The notes under the pieces are model-generated. The model ran no database searches and was not told where the DNA came from. It was given only the letters and a program-made list of their open reading frames with translations. This document shows positions 1 to 12,800 of a stretch of 64,000 nt of DNA, in pieces. Made by a program: the position numbers and the translations under genes. The DNA comes from Epinephelus fuscoguttatus. Lineage: Eukaryota; Chordata; Actinopteri; Perciformes; Serranidae. Position 1 is the first letter of the stretch. Every line of letters starts with the position of its first letter. The stretch is from assembly GCF_011397635.1 (NCBI RefSeq), contig NC_064759.1:20236428-20300427 (forward strand), given 5' to 3'.

Positions 1-1272
1 TAAAATGAAATACATCACAGACATTCTCTCTATTTCAGATGGAAATAGAAGCACTTTGACTAACATCCAAAGCACAAAGATTATTTATGCTTCTACTTTT
101 AAGACTCTTCCCTCAAATTCAACAGCTTCGTTTGAGTGTCTGGACTTATACTGTAATGCCTGCCATTATGTAAGTTTTACAGCTCTTATCTTTACCATTA
201 TTGCACTGGGTACAAACATTTATAAATATCAAAAGACCTACAATCAAAGTATGTTATAACTGCATTATTAAACTTGATAATGTCCCATTTTGTCCATAAA
301 TAAAGAAGCAAAATCCTTGTCAGAGACGTGCTGTAGAGAGCTCTCTAAACTGTCCTTCTCAGCACCAACTCCCCTCGTCAGTGCTGCATAATTACACTCA
401 CTGCTACCTTACAATATAACAAATGAAGCCTGTATTACATCCATCACCTATCTAAGACGTCTCACTTGGTCTCATCATTTTCCCCTCGTCTTTCATGAGC
501 ATGGCTAATAAAATGTAAAGATGGGAGATAACACACCGCTGACTGAGTTTTATTAAGAACGTAATGGCAATATCATTGTTGTAATGATACTAAGACATCT
601 AAGATGAAGGGTGGGCCGGCGTGCGGAAGTGAGCGTGACATCACAGGCAAAAGTGTGTTCTGCTTGCTTTATTTCATTATTGCTTAAGCTTCCTTATTAG
701 GGACAAGGGGGTGAAGCAGCATTGCCTTTGATAAAGCAAGGCAATTTCAGCAGCTGCTACGGCACCAAATTACAGTTGTACATCATGCAGCTCTCTCTCG
801 ACTGCTTCCTCAACTTCTCCGCAGTCTCCCTCTTCTCCAGCTCTCTCTATCTGGGAGGACTCTGTGTGTGATGTTGATCTCCATGTTGCCTGCACTGTGG
901 AGCAGAAAGGCTGAGGGAGGATTGAGGGGCAGCAGCTGAAACAGCAGACAACAGCCCCATCTAGAGATTATATTAAGTCACTGTGTTACTGGGTGGATAT
1001 AAAATGATCCAATTGCTCTAAAAGTCCACATACAGAAATAAGTCATTTTTACCAATTTCCTAATCAGAATTTCATCTCAGTTTAGTTTGGAAATTTTGAG
1101 TCATCCCACGAGCTTGTTATTTAAATCACTTCAAATTCAAAGACGGTTCCTAATGTTATTTTATTACAACTGAAATGACTCATTCAGAAGGTTTTTATTA
1201 AGAATTAGCACAGTTTTGGGATAAAGGCAGCTGCCATATGGTGTATTTAATCTAGCAATAGTTAGTCGAGAT

Positions 1273-1596
1273 CAGTGGTTCCCAACTGGTCCAGCCACTG
1301 GTCCAGATTTCTTAGTCATTTGTTCAAGGTCTACACAGTTTAATACATTCAGCATCATACTTGAGTTTGGCCATGTCGTCGAGCTAGGTTGCTGTCTCTG
1401 TCAAGTAGCTGTCCATTAGTCACTCACTCTCCAGCAAGAAATGGTACTTTAAAATGAAAACTCTGTGCCGAAAATTCACTGTACTTAAAAATAAAGTGTG
1501 TTTTTGACAAGCATGACACATTTGCTCAATTGCGGTCCATTCAGAATGGACCCTCAACCCACATTTGGACCTTGACCCACTAGTTGGGAGCCACTG
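1273..1596. mobile_element. hAT-type MITE with 8-bp target duplication
   Basis: The ends read CAGTGGTTCCCAACTGGT and, inverted, CAGTGGCTCCCAACTAGT. Flanks GTCGAGAT (1265-1272) and GTCTAGAT (1597-1604) match at 7 of 8 positions, as expected for an aged hAT target-site duplication. There is no transposase. A relative is embedded at about 4550-4727. Confidence 0.85.
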
Positions 1597-2167
1597 GTCT
1601 AGATTATATTTCATTAAATAGATTGTTATGCACCAATTTGTTCATTTTCTACATTGATTTATGGTGGAGATTGCTTTTAATTGTGTCAAAATAAGAGACC
1701 TGTCCTACTTGAGGGGGATGCATCCCCTGTGCCCCCCCTTGACATCTACACCTATGGCAACAAGTGCATTCATATTTTTTGTTTTGTTTTGTTTTGAAGC
1801 TTGTAACACTGGTATCTGCAGACACAAGACACTTTAAGCACCACCCAGTTTCATTCCCTTAAATGTTATTTCGAGTTACTTTTTATGTCAGTACACTTCA
1901 TGGTTACTGTTTATGTATGTGTATATATTTGGTACCTTTTATTTTACTTTTTCGTGCTTTACTTGTATGTAGATGATTATAATGTATATGATTTCCCTTT
2001 TAAACTTACTTATCTGTGCATCCATGGGTGGATTGTGAGACAGCAGGCCCTTGGGCACAGATATGCAAAGGGTCCCACCACCTCTCCTACACAGGAGCAG
2101 ACACACAGGGTGCATTTAGAATCACGTAGGTTTTCTTTTTACTTTTACTATATACTGCAGCTGCCCA

Positions 2168-2772
2168 TAAAAAGTAGTGCATGCAGTATGCACACAATAT
2201 GGACATACTACTTCCTCATAACTTTGTGCCTTGAACTTTGACCCTGTTACTCATATATCCATTACTATGGAGGTAAAACAAAATGCCGTCTGGTCAACCC
2301 GGACAGTTCTGATGTTGTTATTTTGCGATGATTTAACTGCATACATGGTAGATTCTAACATATTATATTCAGAATTGTAAAACTGCATTATTTAGTACTT
2401 ACACCCTTTTTTGTTGGTTATTTTTATGATTATTTTATTCAGTTAAATAATTAATAGTCTTTTCATCATTAATCGGCTGCTCATCAGTCACCTGAATGCG
2501 CTGTCATCTAACATTGGGACTTCTGACAGCTGTCAATCAGCTGTTAAGCTATTATCTGTTTGTAGCTTTGTCAATGTGACGTATCATCCACTGTGCAGAG
2601 GGTTGTGGGTCAGAATAGCCAGAAAAGCATGCTGGCTTGTATACTGCGGAATTGGACCGGATGTAGTAGAACATTCTGGTATTTCTGGCATACTGCCTTT
2701 GACATACTATGTATTGGGACATACTAAATCTTTTTCTAGCGTACTATATAGTATGGTAGTATGGGTATTGTA
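2168..2772. mobile_element. CATACTA-rich non-autonomous DNA element
   Basis: AGTATGCACACAATATGGACATACTAC at the left and GTACTATATAGTATGGTAGTATGG at the right resemble the imperfect inverted ends of a common teleost repeat. Boundaries are approximate and no target duplication was identified. Confidence 0.35.
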
Positions 2773-2799
2773 ACGCAAAGACAGATTTGGTGATGGTTT

Positions 2800-2960
2800 T
2801 GTGTATTCTTGTAGATGTTATGCAACTTTTTGTTGTTTTGAGTCTCTTTGTAGTCAGTCTGTGAGGTAATTTTGTGTCTGTTTTTGTGGTCGTCTTGTGT
2901 CGCTTTGTGGTTGTTTTGCCTGTTTTTGCACTTTTTTGTCTCTCTTTGTGGCCATTTGAG
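2800..2960. repeat. Degenerate minisatellite-like GTCTCTTTGTGG repeat
   Basis: Variants of TTTTGTGTCTCTTTGTGG recur at roughly 20-24 bp intervals, strongly T/G-biased on the plus strand. Copies are diverged, so the unit count is uncertain. Confidence 0.5.
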
Positions 2961-3159
2961 TCTCTTCTGGGTTCTTACATGTTAATTTGACATTTTAAAT
3001 TTTGCAAGTGAAGTGACACTTTGAGCCCCTTCACTAGGCCCGTTCAGTAATCCATCCATCTCTGCGTCTGTTCTTTTATTTCTGCTGCTGTGACACTTGA
3101 ATTCACCTTCATGGGATCAATAACATTTGTCTTGTTTCTCTCATGTTATCAACTCTGAA

Positions 3160-3720
3160 AGAACAATGAAGATCATAGAATAGTTTTTGAGTAACTTCAT
3201 TAAAGGCCCACTGCCTCCACTCTGAGGTCTGACAAAATTAGCTCCAAATGACCTTCAAAAGATCGCAAACGTGACCTCTCTCCTTCTCTGAACGCCAAGT
3301 GACTCGCAGATCAACAAACCATCAGGCTGACAGGTTTAACCTATCTGCCATTAGGCCGTCGAGATATCACACTTTGCTTTAATTCACCATCTTTCAGAGT
3401 GTCACACTTTATATTCCCTGGCATGGGTAGTCTACATGCGGATGCATAATTTATCTCAAATTAGCGCCTATTTGAGTAAGCATCAAAGCAAGGCGGCTAA
3501 GGTTGGAGGAGAGCTTAAGGAACCGCAGGGAAACCATGGCCAGGATTAATGCGGGAGATTTTTATAAGAAATTACTGGCTTAATGAAGTGGATAAAAAAG
3601 CTGTCAGTGTTTTATTGCATCTAAATTGTGTGGAAGTGGTGTTTAGCTGTCTCGCCTACTCCCCACATAATGGGTCGTGACAGTAGCTGTGAGGCTTATT
3701 TAACTTAACTGGTGAATAAC
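3160..3720. promoter_or_regulatory. Possible conserved non-coding regulatory element
   Basis: This stretch has no ORF, low-complexity run or recognised repeat. It contains homeodomain/POU-like words (ATGCATAATTTAT around 3443, several TAAT/ATTA cores) and GC-balanced sequence. In vertebrates the DNA beyond rragc is a gene desert leading to the developmental gene pou3f1, as I recall the human map. The texture suggests an enhancer but conservation was not tested. Confidence 0.3.
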
Positions 3721-4339
3721 TTGCATGGCGAAGCTATTCAGCGAGTTGTTTTTATATGCACTAAACCAGTAAGGGGATTTTTTTTTCTCCCCCCACCCCC
3801 TTCTCCCTCATTATAATGCCAGAAGAACAACAGCCAACTCAAGAAAACTGACAATTAACAGTGTATCTGGCTTCATATTAAAGAATCGCTGAAATACTAT
3901 TTTGAGCATTTATAGCAAAGGTTAAAGAGGTCGTTTAGACTTTGAACACAGGAAATATCCGTGCAACATCACTTCTTTACAAATTGGATGTGAGCTAAAG
4001 CCTATGTTACATCAATACTGAGTAATCCAATTTACTCTATTGTTATGGTCACACTGCAGGCCCAGTAAATGAAATGGGTTCTCTCTATTGCTCATGGTGG
4101 TTACACAAGCTGCTGACATTTATGGTCGTACTTTAACAGACTGTATAATTCACCATACAGGTTCAGCAACTCATACATGCTTACTGTACATTTAACAAGT
4201 ATGAAAACAGTTATTGGGTTTGGAGAAGGGGCAAAAATTAATAACAGGACACTGAGGGGGTACAGTGGAGTAGTCCTGCAGCGCCATCTTGTGTTTGCTT
4301 GTAGGCTTACAGTAGATAAATCATTTTGCCTCTTGACTC

Positions 4340-4956
4340 ACAACTATACAAGGGATTTTTTTCATGTCTGATGTCTGGATTGTTTTGGTGTGAGTTGCCT
4401 AGTGCCATAGAGACGTCTGTCTTCTCTCCAATATAATGGAACTAGATGGTACTCGGGTTGTGGTGTTCAAAGCACCAAAAAATCCATTTGAAAAACTCAA
4501 CAGCAATGTCTCTTTCCAGAAATCATGACCCGGTTACTCAAGATAATCCACAGCTAGTTCGCCGTCTCTGTCAAGTAGCTGTCTGTCAATCACTCACTCT
4601 GCAGCACTTCAAAATAAAAGCTCAGAGCTGGATATTCACAGTACTTCAAAATAAAGGTTTTTTTTTTCTACCAGCGACACATTTGCAAATCACTCTTGGA
4701 CCGCAACCCACCAGCTGGGAACTGCTGATCTTGAGTAATGGGGTCATGATTTCTGGAAAGAGACATTGCTGTCAAGTTTTTCAAAAGTATTTTTTGCTTT
4801 TCAAGCTGAGTGCCAACTAGTTCCATTCAAGAGAAGGCAGACATTTCTATAGCCGATATCTTCATAACTCACGAAAAACTTTTTTGATTGATAAATAGCA
4901 CCATACGTAAGGGGAAAATATGTACTTCTGATTTCAGAATAAACTTCCTTTAATGT
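4340..4956. mobile_element. TTAA-type long-arm MITE interrupted by hAT-like sequence
   Basis: The left arm (to about 4550) and right arm (from about 4728) are inverted copies of each other, sharing the TCTCTTTCCAGAAATCATGACC word and its complement. They match the arms of the intact element at 32335-33852. The DNA between them (about 4550-4727) is instead related to the hAT MITE at 1273-1596 and ends CAGCTGGGAACTGCTG. The left terminus is degraded; the right ends near TTTAA at 4952-4956. Confidence 0.7.
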
Positions 4957-5998
4957 GCAGCTGGTTCACTCATTAAAACCGACAATAACAAAATTTAAAT
5001 TTTCATTTATTTCACATAGTATAGCATCACAATACATGAAATCAATCATCCATCACAGTTCTGATGTGCAAGTGTGTATTTTCAGGTGACTTATAATGAA
5101 TGGGTCGAGAAGATCTCGAGCCTGGTTCAAGAAGCGAGTTCACCAAGTTACCCAAGTAAAACTTTGCTGAGTAAAATCCAAAACAAGTTTTACAGGCACT
5201 TTACTCAGCAAATGTATCGAGATAACCTGTGAATCATCAGATGCTTCGTGAGTCAGGCTCCTGGTCTTTAGATGCAGCCAGAGTTCCCACATCTCATTCC
5301 TGATATAAAACAGGCATGGACATGTTGTGTGTCATTGTAATGATAAATTATGAAATTTGGTCTTTTTCCCCTCCTGGTTTATCTGTTTGTCTTGGTTAGT
5401 TTCATTTTCACTTTCTTACCTTTTGAATGCAATGAGCAGTGTTATAGTTGAGAACAGTACGAGTTGACAACACACCGACGTAAGCATGCTTGGAATGGGT
5501 ATATTTCGCTTTTGTGAATCCTGCTTAAACAGAGCCAAACTAAAAACAAAACATGGGTTAATAATTTTGGGCAGGACTGAAACTCTAGGTGGAAAAACAT
5601 GCAAGTTTCAACCAGTTCATATAATCATCCCAAAATGCCTTAGTCAGCCAATGTGGAGTGTGAACCCCTCCACCAGTCCTGCATCTCAACCTAATACATT
5701 TCTTTTTTTAAAATGGTACAAATGAGGTTTTAATCATGACGTATTTTCATTATTTTACTGCTTCTGAGTCATGTAATTATTTTGGCAGTGCTTTTGCAAA
5801 GACCATTAACAAATTCCCAACATACTTAATTTTACAACCTATCATAAAGTCGATCAAAAGTGTGATTTTCAGTGGAACACACACAGAAAAGTTACTTTCA
5901 CTGATTGAAAAGAGTTTAATTATGCTAAGCTGCTGTTATTGAGGACATAAACTCTTTCTGTAAAGGTCCCACTCTGGGATCTAATCAAAATCTTTCAT

Positions 5999-6095
5999 TG
6001 ACACACACACACACACACAACCATTCATACAAACATATACACCTACACACACTCACACATATATACCTGCATATACACACACGTGTGCGCACGCA

Positions 6096-6130
<35 letters not shown>
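5999..6130. repeat. Compound (CA)n microsatellite
   Basis: Pure AC runs at 5999-6019 and about 6101-6127 are joined by interrupted AC/AT/CG dinucleotide sequence. It may lie within the rragc 3' UTR. Confidence 0.95.
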
Positions 6131-6879
6131 TCATAAACAAGACCAAGTCAGATGGACAGCACAATCCCTTTTCAGTCTGCACACAAAACCTTGTTTTCCC
6201 TTCACAAGTGAAACCAAAAAGCGAGTTTTGGGCAGCATTCAGGTAGGGTGAGGTGAGTGGTGGTGAGAGAAAGCTTGCACCGCAACAAGCTTCATCTACA
6301 TAAGGCCATCTCTGAACATGTGTGGGTTAGGACTTGCAGTTCACATCCACCATCTTTTTTTTGTTTTGTTTTTTTCATCAGCACAGAAGTGGTCGGGGTG
6401 GGTTCATCACTAGAGAAATTCCTGCAAACTGACATCACAGTTCGTCCATAAGCGAGAGGGTTTACAACGAGGGTTTGTGTTCCCTCCTCACATTGTTCAT
6501 TTAGAGGGACCAGCAGCTAATTATCACAGCCTTTGACCGCTTTAGGAAAATCCAAAGAAAGATCCTGAACCTTTTTCCTGTCCAGGTGCAGTTTTACTCT
6601 CTCGGACCTCCTCACAGCCAACACGGTGCCTTGCATTCGCCTAAAAAGAATGCCTGAATTTCCCTTCCGTCCCAGCTTGAGAGGCCTGACCCCCGCTGTG
6701 CTCCAGTGCTGTCTCACACGCTCGCGGCTCAAGCCGTCTCACAGTACTTTGGGTGCTGGGAGCAAGGGATTGTGATTGGCGCGCCGGTGCGTTTAGTAGT
6801 CTGTCCTCTACAGGCTCTCAGGCCGTTCTCCATCTTTCCTTTCCTCTACACTCTTGTGTCTTTTATTTTGCATCAGTGT

Positions 6880-9800
6880 CTAGACAGTGTTGCGCGGCGT
6901 GCCGTTCAGTGCGACGGCCTTGCTGCAGGGCGAGCCCACCGCCTTGGGGCCCGCTGGACGCTGGGTGGAAACGCCAACCTCAAAAACTTCATGGATGGCC
7001 TTCCGGAAACAGTGGAAGTTGTAGTCTATTAATCCTGAAGAAGCGAAAAAGATACAACAGATGATTAGATTTTGTTGTGACAATATCTGCACAAAGACAG
7101 GGTGTCTACAGGTGTAAACAATTTAAAGTTAAGAGTTTTTAAGACCACTTTGAATTAAATTTGGACAAAACTTGCGATGGAAATACACACCAAAAAGGAA
7201 ACTATATTCTTTCCAGGTAAATACATAGATGTCAGTTCAAAATGAACAGTAATACTTTCTGTGCTTACGGCTCTGCATGTGAGATTCCACCGCCCTGATT
7301 CCTGTTTTGCCACGTTTAAAACACTTTCGACATAGAGCGCAGTTTACTTCATGGACATTTCTGGGCACTGTCATAAGCGATTTGTGCTTTCACTTGCATT
7401 TTCCCATTTTTCCCATAGCTCACAAGGTCCTAGTTTAACGATGCAGACTCATCATGTGATCTAAGTGCTCTGAGGGGGCAAAAAAAGGAGCGTTGCACAC
7501 ATACAGGTGTTGCGTCGAAGTATGGTACCCCATCAAAAAGTGTTTCCCTCCTGTTAAAATTATGTTTCTTATATCATCAACACCAAAAATTACATCGGTG
7601 ATGTGATCAAAACACATTTAAGACCCAATTTAAGACCCATTCAATCTTAATTTAAGACATTTTGGGGACCTGCAACCACCCTGAAAAAAAGTCAGGATGT
7701 TGTTGTGTTTTACATTATTTGTATGGGATGCAAATAAAGTAAAGTTGGTCCAATCTGTAGATAAAAAGAGCCATAGGCTTAATTATGTCCCAAAATTAAA
7801 AACAAACTGTAATCGGTGAAAACTGAAGGAAAAAGTGCCCATGTAATTATTTGGTTAAGTGTCAGTAAGTCTTGTTATGTAAGGCTCTTGTATTGCAAGA
7901 AAATGAAAAGTCTGAGGAGAAGTAGTGATAAAACGAATCAAAATTAATTTAATTAATTTGTGCATTTATTTTCATCCATCAAAAATCCATAGATTGAATT
8001 TTTTTCTGCATAAATTAGGTTATAATGTTAATCTGAAAATGTGATACTACAAAAAAAAGCAACTTCTACCTGGTACAGACAGAATAACATGAACAACTGT
8101 TAAATAATGAAATCCACTGCCAAATCCAACCACAACATTTTCAAAAGTTAATGATGTTTAATCCCTGTGGAGACTGGCAGGTGTTAACCTAACTAGATGG
8201 TCATTTCTGAGAAGCTGAGCTTTGATTTATGAGCTTGTATTGTATTGCATTATAACAGCAACACTTTCTGATCTAATAATATTATGTGTACATATGTATT
8301 AAAGTAATTAAAAAAACACACCAAACTACAAATATAAAAATGACTTAAGATTTCCAATGTCAAAATGCAGCATTTATTGCAGAGTTTATGGGGCACTCCA
8401 CCATTTTAACAGATGAAGATCAGGGTACTCTTTACAAGGAAAACTAAGATTGTACAGTTATGCCACTTCCTCTGTGGCTACTGAAGGAGCTTCCTAAAGT
8501 CTGAGAAAATAACCAAGACAGTCATCAGGGTTAGCTTGGTTTGGGCTTGAGCCTTTTAAAGAAACACTGTGTTACAAACTGGCTGCATGGAGTCTGGGTG
8601 AGTTGGGACTTTGACAGGGAGGGAGGGTCTAACAAGATATGTCATTAAGTTGCATTATAAAAAGTGTTTTGGAACCTGACCCTTACTAGGGGTGGCAGTA
8701 GCTCAGTCCATAGGGACTTGGCTGGGTTGCTGGTTCAAGTCCCCATGGGGACCAAGTATGGGGTGTGAAGACTGACAAGTAATAAAGTAATTTAAAAATA
8801 ATAATAATCTAAAGAGTTGTTCCGATTCCAATAACTGAAATGCCTCCCATACTCCCTACAATGCTAGATCATGTATCAGTGACTGTGAGTCTGCACCGAT
8901 CTGATAACACATATTTTATTGATAAACTTTAATGAGGGTGTCAATGTTTTATTTTGTTTTTTATTTTTAGAATATTTCTGGAACTTACTTTAAACTGCCT
9001 CCGCTTAGAAAATCTGTCATTTTATTAAAGGATCAACTGCACTCTTCTTCGCCAACTGGCAACCATTTTTAAGTTTCGTGGCAAATATGGAAGTTGAAAA
9101 ATTGTAGTGACACACGCTGTACTCCCCTAGGTTATGTCACACAAGTTTTGTTTTTTTTCTTGTCTGTTAGATTTCCTTTGACTGGTCTGGCTTTCTCTGT
9201 TTGTTCCTGGCTTGATGGGTGGGTGGGGTTGTCTTTTTCTCCTTACTGGTTCTGCGTTTGTTTATTAATGCTCTGTATATCTTTATTGAATTACCAGTAA
9301 AAATACCTTGTTTAAATTGCCTCTGCTTCCTCACCATTATAGCTTTCCTACGAGGGCTCAGATGCGATCATATCCCTTTCAGAAGCTTTGAAATCCAGCT
9401 TGTTTATTTTGAGTCAATTAAAAACGAATAATTCTAACAATAATGTCTTTTGTGATTGTTTATCCATTTATTGTCGTTGGCCGTTAGCTGAAGCCTGCTG
9501 AGCGCAAGATGTATCCACTGATGCATTGGGTCAAGTCTGTTGACAAATCAGAGATTGTGTTGCTGTGTGCGTAACGGTGCTGATTCCAGAGGACATGAGC
9601 AATGGAATAACATGACATTCACCCCATCTGAGCGTCAGTAGATCTGTGCTGTTTGGACAGCAACCGAAATAATGAGTAGAATATTGTGAGTTATTTATAT
9701 TTAACACAATGGCATTGGATCAATACTTAGTGTCAGAATCAGTATCAGACAGGAAAAAATGGAATCGGAAGTTCTCTACTTAAAGCCAAAAGTCCGATAT

Positions 9801-12800
9801 GGATAAGCTTTTATTATTGTTTCTAAAAATCTATCTCATGTAAGTGAAATATTACATTGCTGGATTTTCCCTTTAATGTATTTATTTATTTCAACACATG
9901 ACAATGTAAAGTCGTCCTTGTTCTGACTTGATACTCTGTGTCTACATGTGGATACACATCGGCTGCAGTGCTAGAATAATTTGGAAGAAAATCTGAAAAC
10001 ACTTGACTCCAGGCCACGTCACCATTAGCCAAATTAAGCCAAATGAGCTCCAGGGGATCATGGATTTCTCTGACAGTTTACCTTTGCGCTCAAAGCTTTC
10101 TTCTCGCAGGATGCAGACAAGGGCCAGGAACTTGGTGACCTCTTTCAGGTACAGCACAGTGGTGTTGTTGAGCTTGATGATGGCCATGGACTCCTTGTCG
10201 TAGGCACTGCCGCTGCCGTCCTCCCTCAGACTGGTGTGGCACAATACAACACACCACACCACAGTGTTCAGGGGAAAATGTGAAATAAACTGCAGCTTGT
10301 GGATTAATTAAGCAAACACATGCATAAATTAAGTTATGCTTCAATGAGACAACACAGGGGTAAACTCTAGATCCTAAATCATTAAGAAATGTAGGTTTTT
10401 CTGGTATTCAACATGTTAATTTATACAGAAAGTTAATCCAAAATCTACCCCACAGATACTCTTCCTTCTGTTTTAATGCACTTATTATAAAGTTAAAGTC
10501 TACAAAACACAACTAGCATCTGAATGACAGGAAGAGCTAAAAAACAACAACTCTGACCTCCATTACTCATGTACAAATAAAGCACTCTCACCCATAGATG
10601 CAGGAGACGTCAATGACCACGTCGATCATATCACAGCACAGTTCATAGGACTGCATGTCTACAGGAGAGCTGTCTGTGGCGATGTAGATCTTACTGACCA
10701 CGTCGAACAGAAAGGCCTTCTCTATACCTGAATTCTGTCAGTGACAAATAGAAGGCAACGAGGATGACACAGAGGAAGAGACAAAGGAAAGAGAAAGGAT
10801 GTTAGGACATCGATAAGGTACGTCGGACATTTGTTATCAATACAGTGGTGGTGGGCAATATGATGATATATTCAATGAAACAATACCAATTTGGCAACTG
10901 TCAGATTTTATTACTGCAACAACTAAACATTATTTGTCATTACCCTGACAATCATTCTCTCGATAAATCGCTTGGTCTGAAATACGTCAGACAATACTAA
11001 CATCACAGTTTTCTTAAGTTAAAATTGACATGATAAAATTGCTTCATTCGTTCAGCCAACAGTCCAAAACCAGCAAAGACTTACATTTCAAAATTTGGAT
11101 CTGCTGAATTTCTGCTTCAAAATAACTCAAATGATGAATCAATATGAAGATTGTTGCTAATGAACTAGTCTACTAATTGTTTGTCCTAGCCCTAGATTTT
11201 TTTTATGCCATTTATAATGTTTGGTTATCCCTTTATTATCGAAGTACAGTATTTAGGCCATTGTCAACTAATAACACAAATCAGTGAGATGGCTTGTAGG
11301 CAATATTGGATTTTATATGATTTGCATCAATATGATGAAGTATCTTTATTTGTCATCGGGGTCAGGGGAAAAAAATCAATACAATATAGTGTCATGTTAT
11401 TTTGCATGACATGACACCAAGTATTTATTTTTATTACATAAATTATTAATATTGCAAATACCAATTTAACTTTTGGTGCGAGAAAAACAAAGTTATCTTT
11501 ATGAATTTAACGCCACATGTAGTGAGTAAGTGATTTACACATGGGTTAGGGCTGTGGTTTTTAAATGGTGTGCCGCGATGCAAATCCAGGTGTGCTGTGG
11601 GATTTTGTGATAACCACAGTTATGAATGAATTTTTAATTGACTGAATCAGTATGTTGTGTGCACCCATTTCCTAATAAAAAGAGGCAAACTCTACCTTTA
11701 AAAATGTAATTTGATTTAATTTAATAGACCTTCATGGGGATGCTATTTGTCACCGTTCGCACGAGGGAATTATAAGTGTGTGACACATCACGTTATCTTA
11801 CATTATTTCCCATTTAAATGGATGTGTTATTGGTGCTTTGATGTAATTTTAAAAAAGTTTAAAATTAATTCTTAAATCATTTTGTTAATATTTCCTGTGT
11901 AATGGTTGATTTGAATTGTTATTTGATATCAGTAGATAAAAACAAACATTAACGTTGTGATTAGAGTGATAACACTTATTATAGAGGCTGTTGTGCACAG
12001 ATTTAAACACAGGTATGCCTTGGGTATAAAAAGTTTGAAAACCACTGGGTTAGGGGATTCTTTTGAGTATCATAATAATATCGTATTATTGGGCCTCTGG
12101 TGATTCTCACCCCTAATTTGTCTGGTACTTAACTTCTACATGCCACAACTTATCAATACACATATTAAAATCTGCCAGAAGTTTTGTGAACATTCCTAAG
12201 GAGACCACTGACAAGTCAAAACTGCACTGAACATTATAACTGGGCTTCACCTTCTGGCACATTTTATCATGTGTACTAATGATGTAAATACAATGACAGT
12301 GATTTAAATTACATACACAGTACTGTGATCCCTTTTTATCCACATGGAAAATGAGGTCATAAGAAGAACTTGGGTTCACTTCGGTTCAGTTCAGCTGAGT
12401 TCACAAAGCTTCAAAATACTACGTGTTCCTTAATGTTTTAAATGCAGCTTTAATCACCCAGTGAAGCTAGGATGTGTGCCAACAGACGACATCCACACAG
12501 CCAAAAATCAAACCTTTCAAAGCTGAATCTTGCAAGTCATCCCAAAGGCAGAGGCACTAAGTTCAACTGACTGCTCTTTGAAGTGTTTTTCAGGACTTAG
12601 TCATGAAATGTAACATCCAAAGACAGAGTCTGAGCTTTGCACTTAAAGCTTCTCAAGGAGATATTTTTCTCTGTCACGGAGGACTTTTCTTAAACTACTT
12701 AAAGTCCCTGGATACCAAAATATTAAGTGCAATTTGCAAATATCATGTGAAGCAGCACAGCTTGTTGGGTTTTATATATTGTCGTATATGTCGTTGTGAA

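Larger units (their letters stand above)
1..6879. other. Intergenic DNA downstream of rragc (includes its 3' UTR)
   Basis: No exon with recognisable protein similarity was found on either strand. The stretch holds a hAT-type MITE (1273-1596), a CATACTA-rich element (about 2168-2772), a degenerate tandem repeat (2800-2960), a composite MITE (4340-4956) and a CA microsatellite (5999-6130). Between these, 540-1000 and 3160-3720 are balanced in composition and repeat-poor. The rragc 3' UTR occupies an unknown part next to 6880; AATAAA (minus) at 6867-6862 seems too close to the stop to be the main signal. Confidence 0.6.

Noticed and set aside
5-259. 84-residue open frame with a hydrophobic segment at the left edge
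   Set aside because: No recognisable family, AT-rich, no convincing splice partners; probably chance.
5985-6246. Open frames on both strands rich in Thr-His or Cys-Val
   Set aside because: They are translations of the CA microsatellite.
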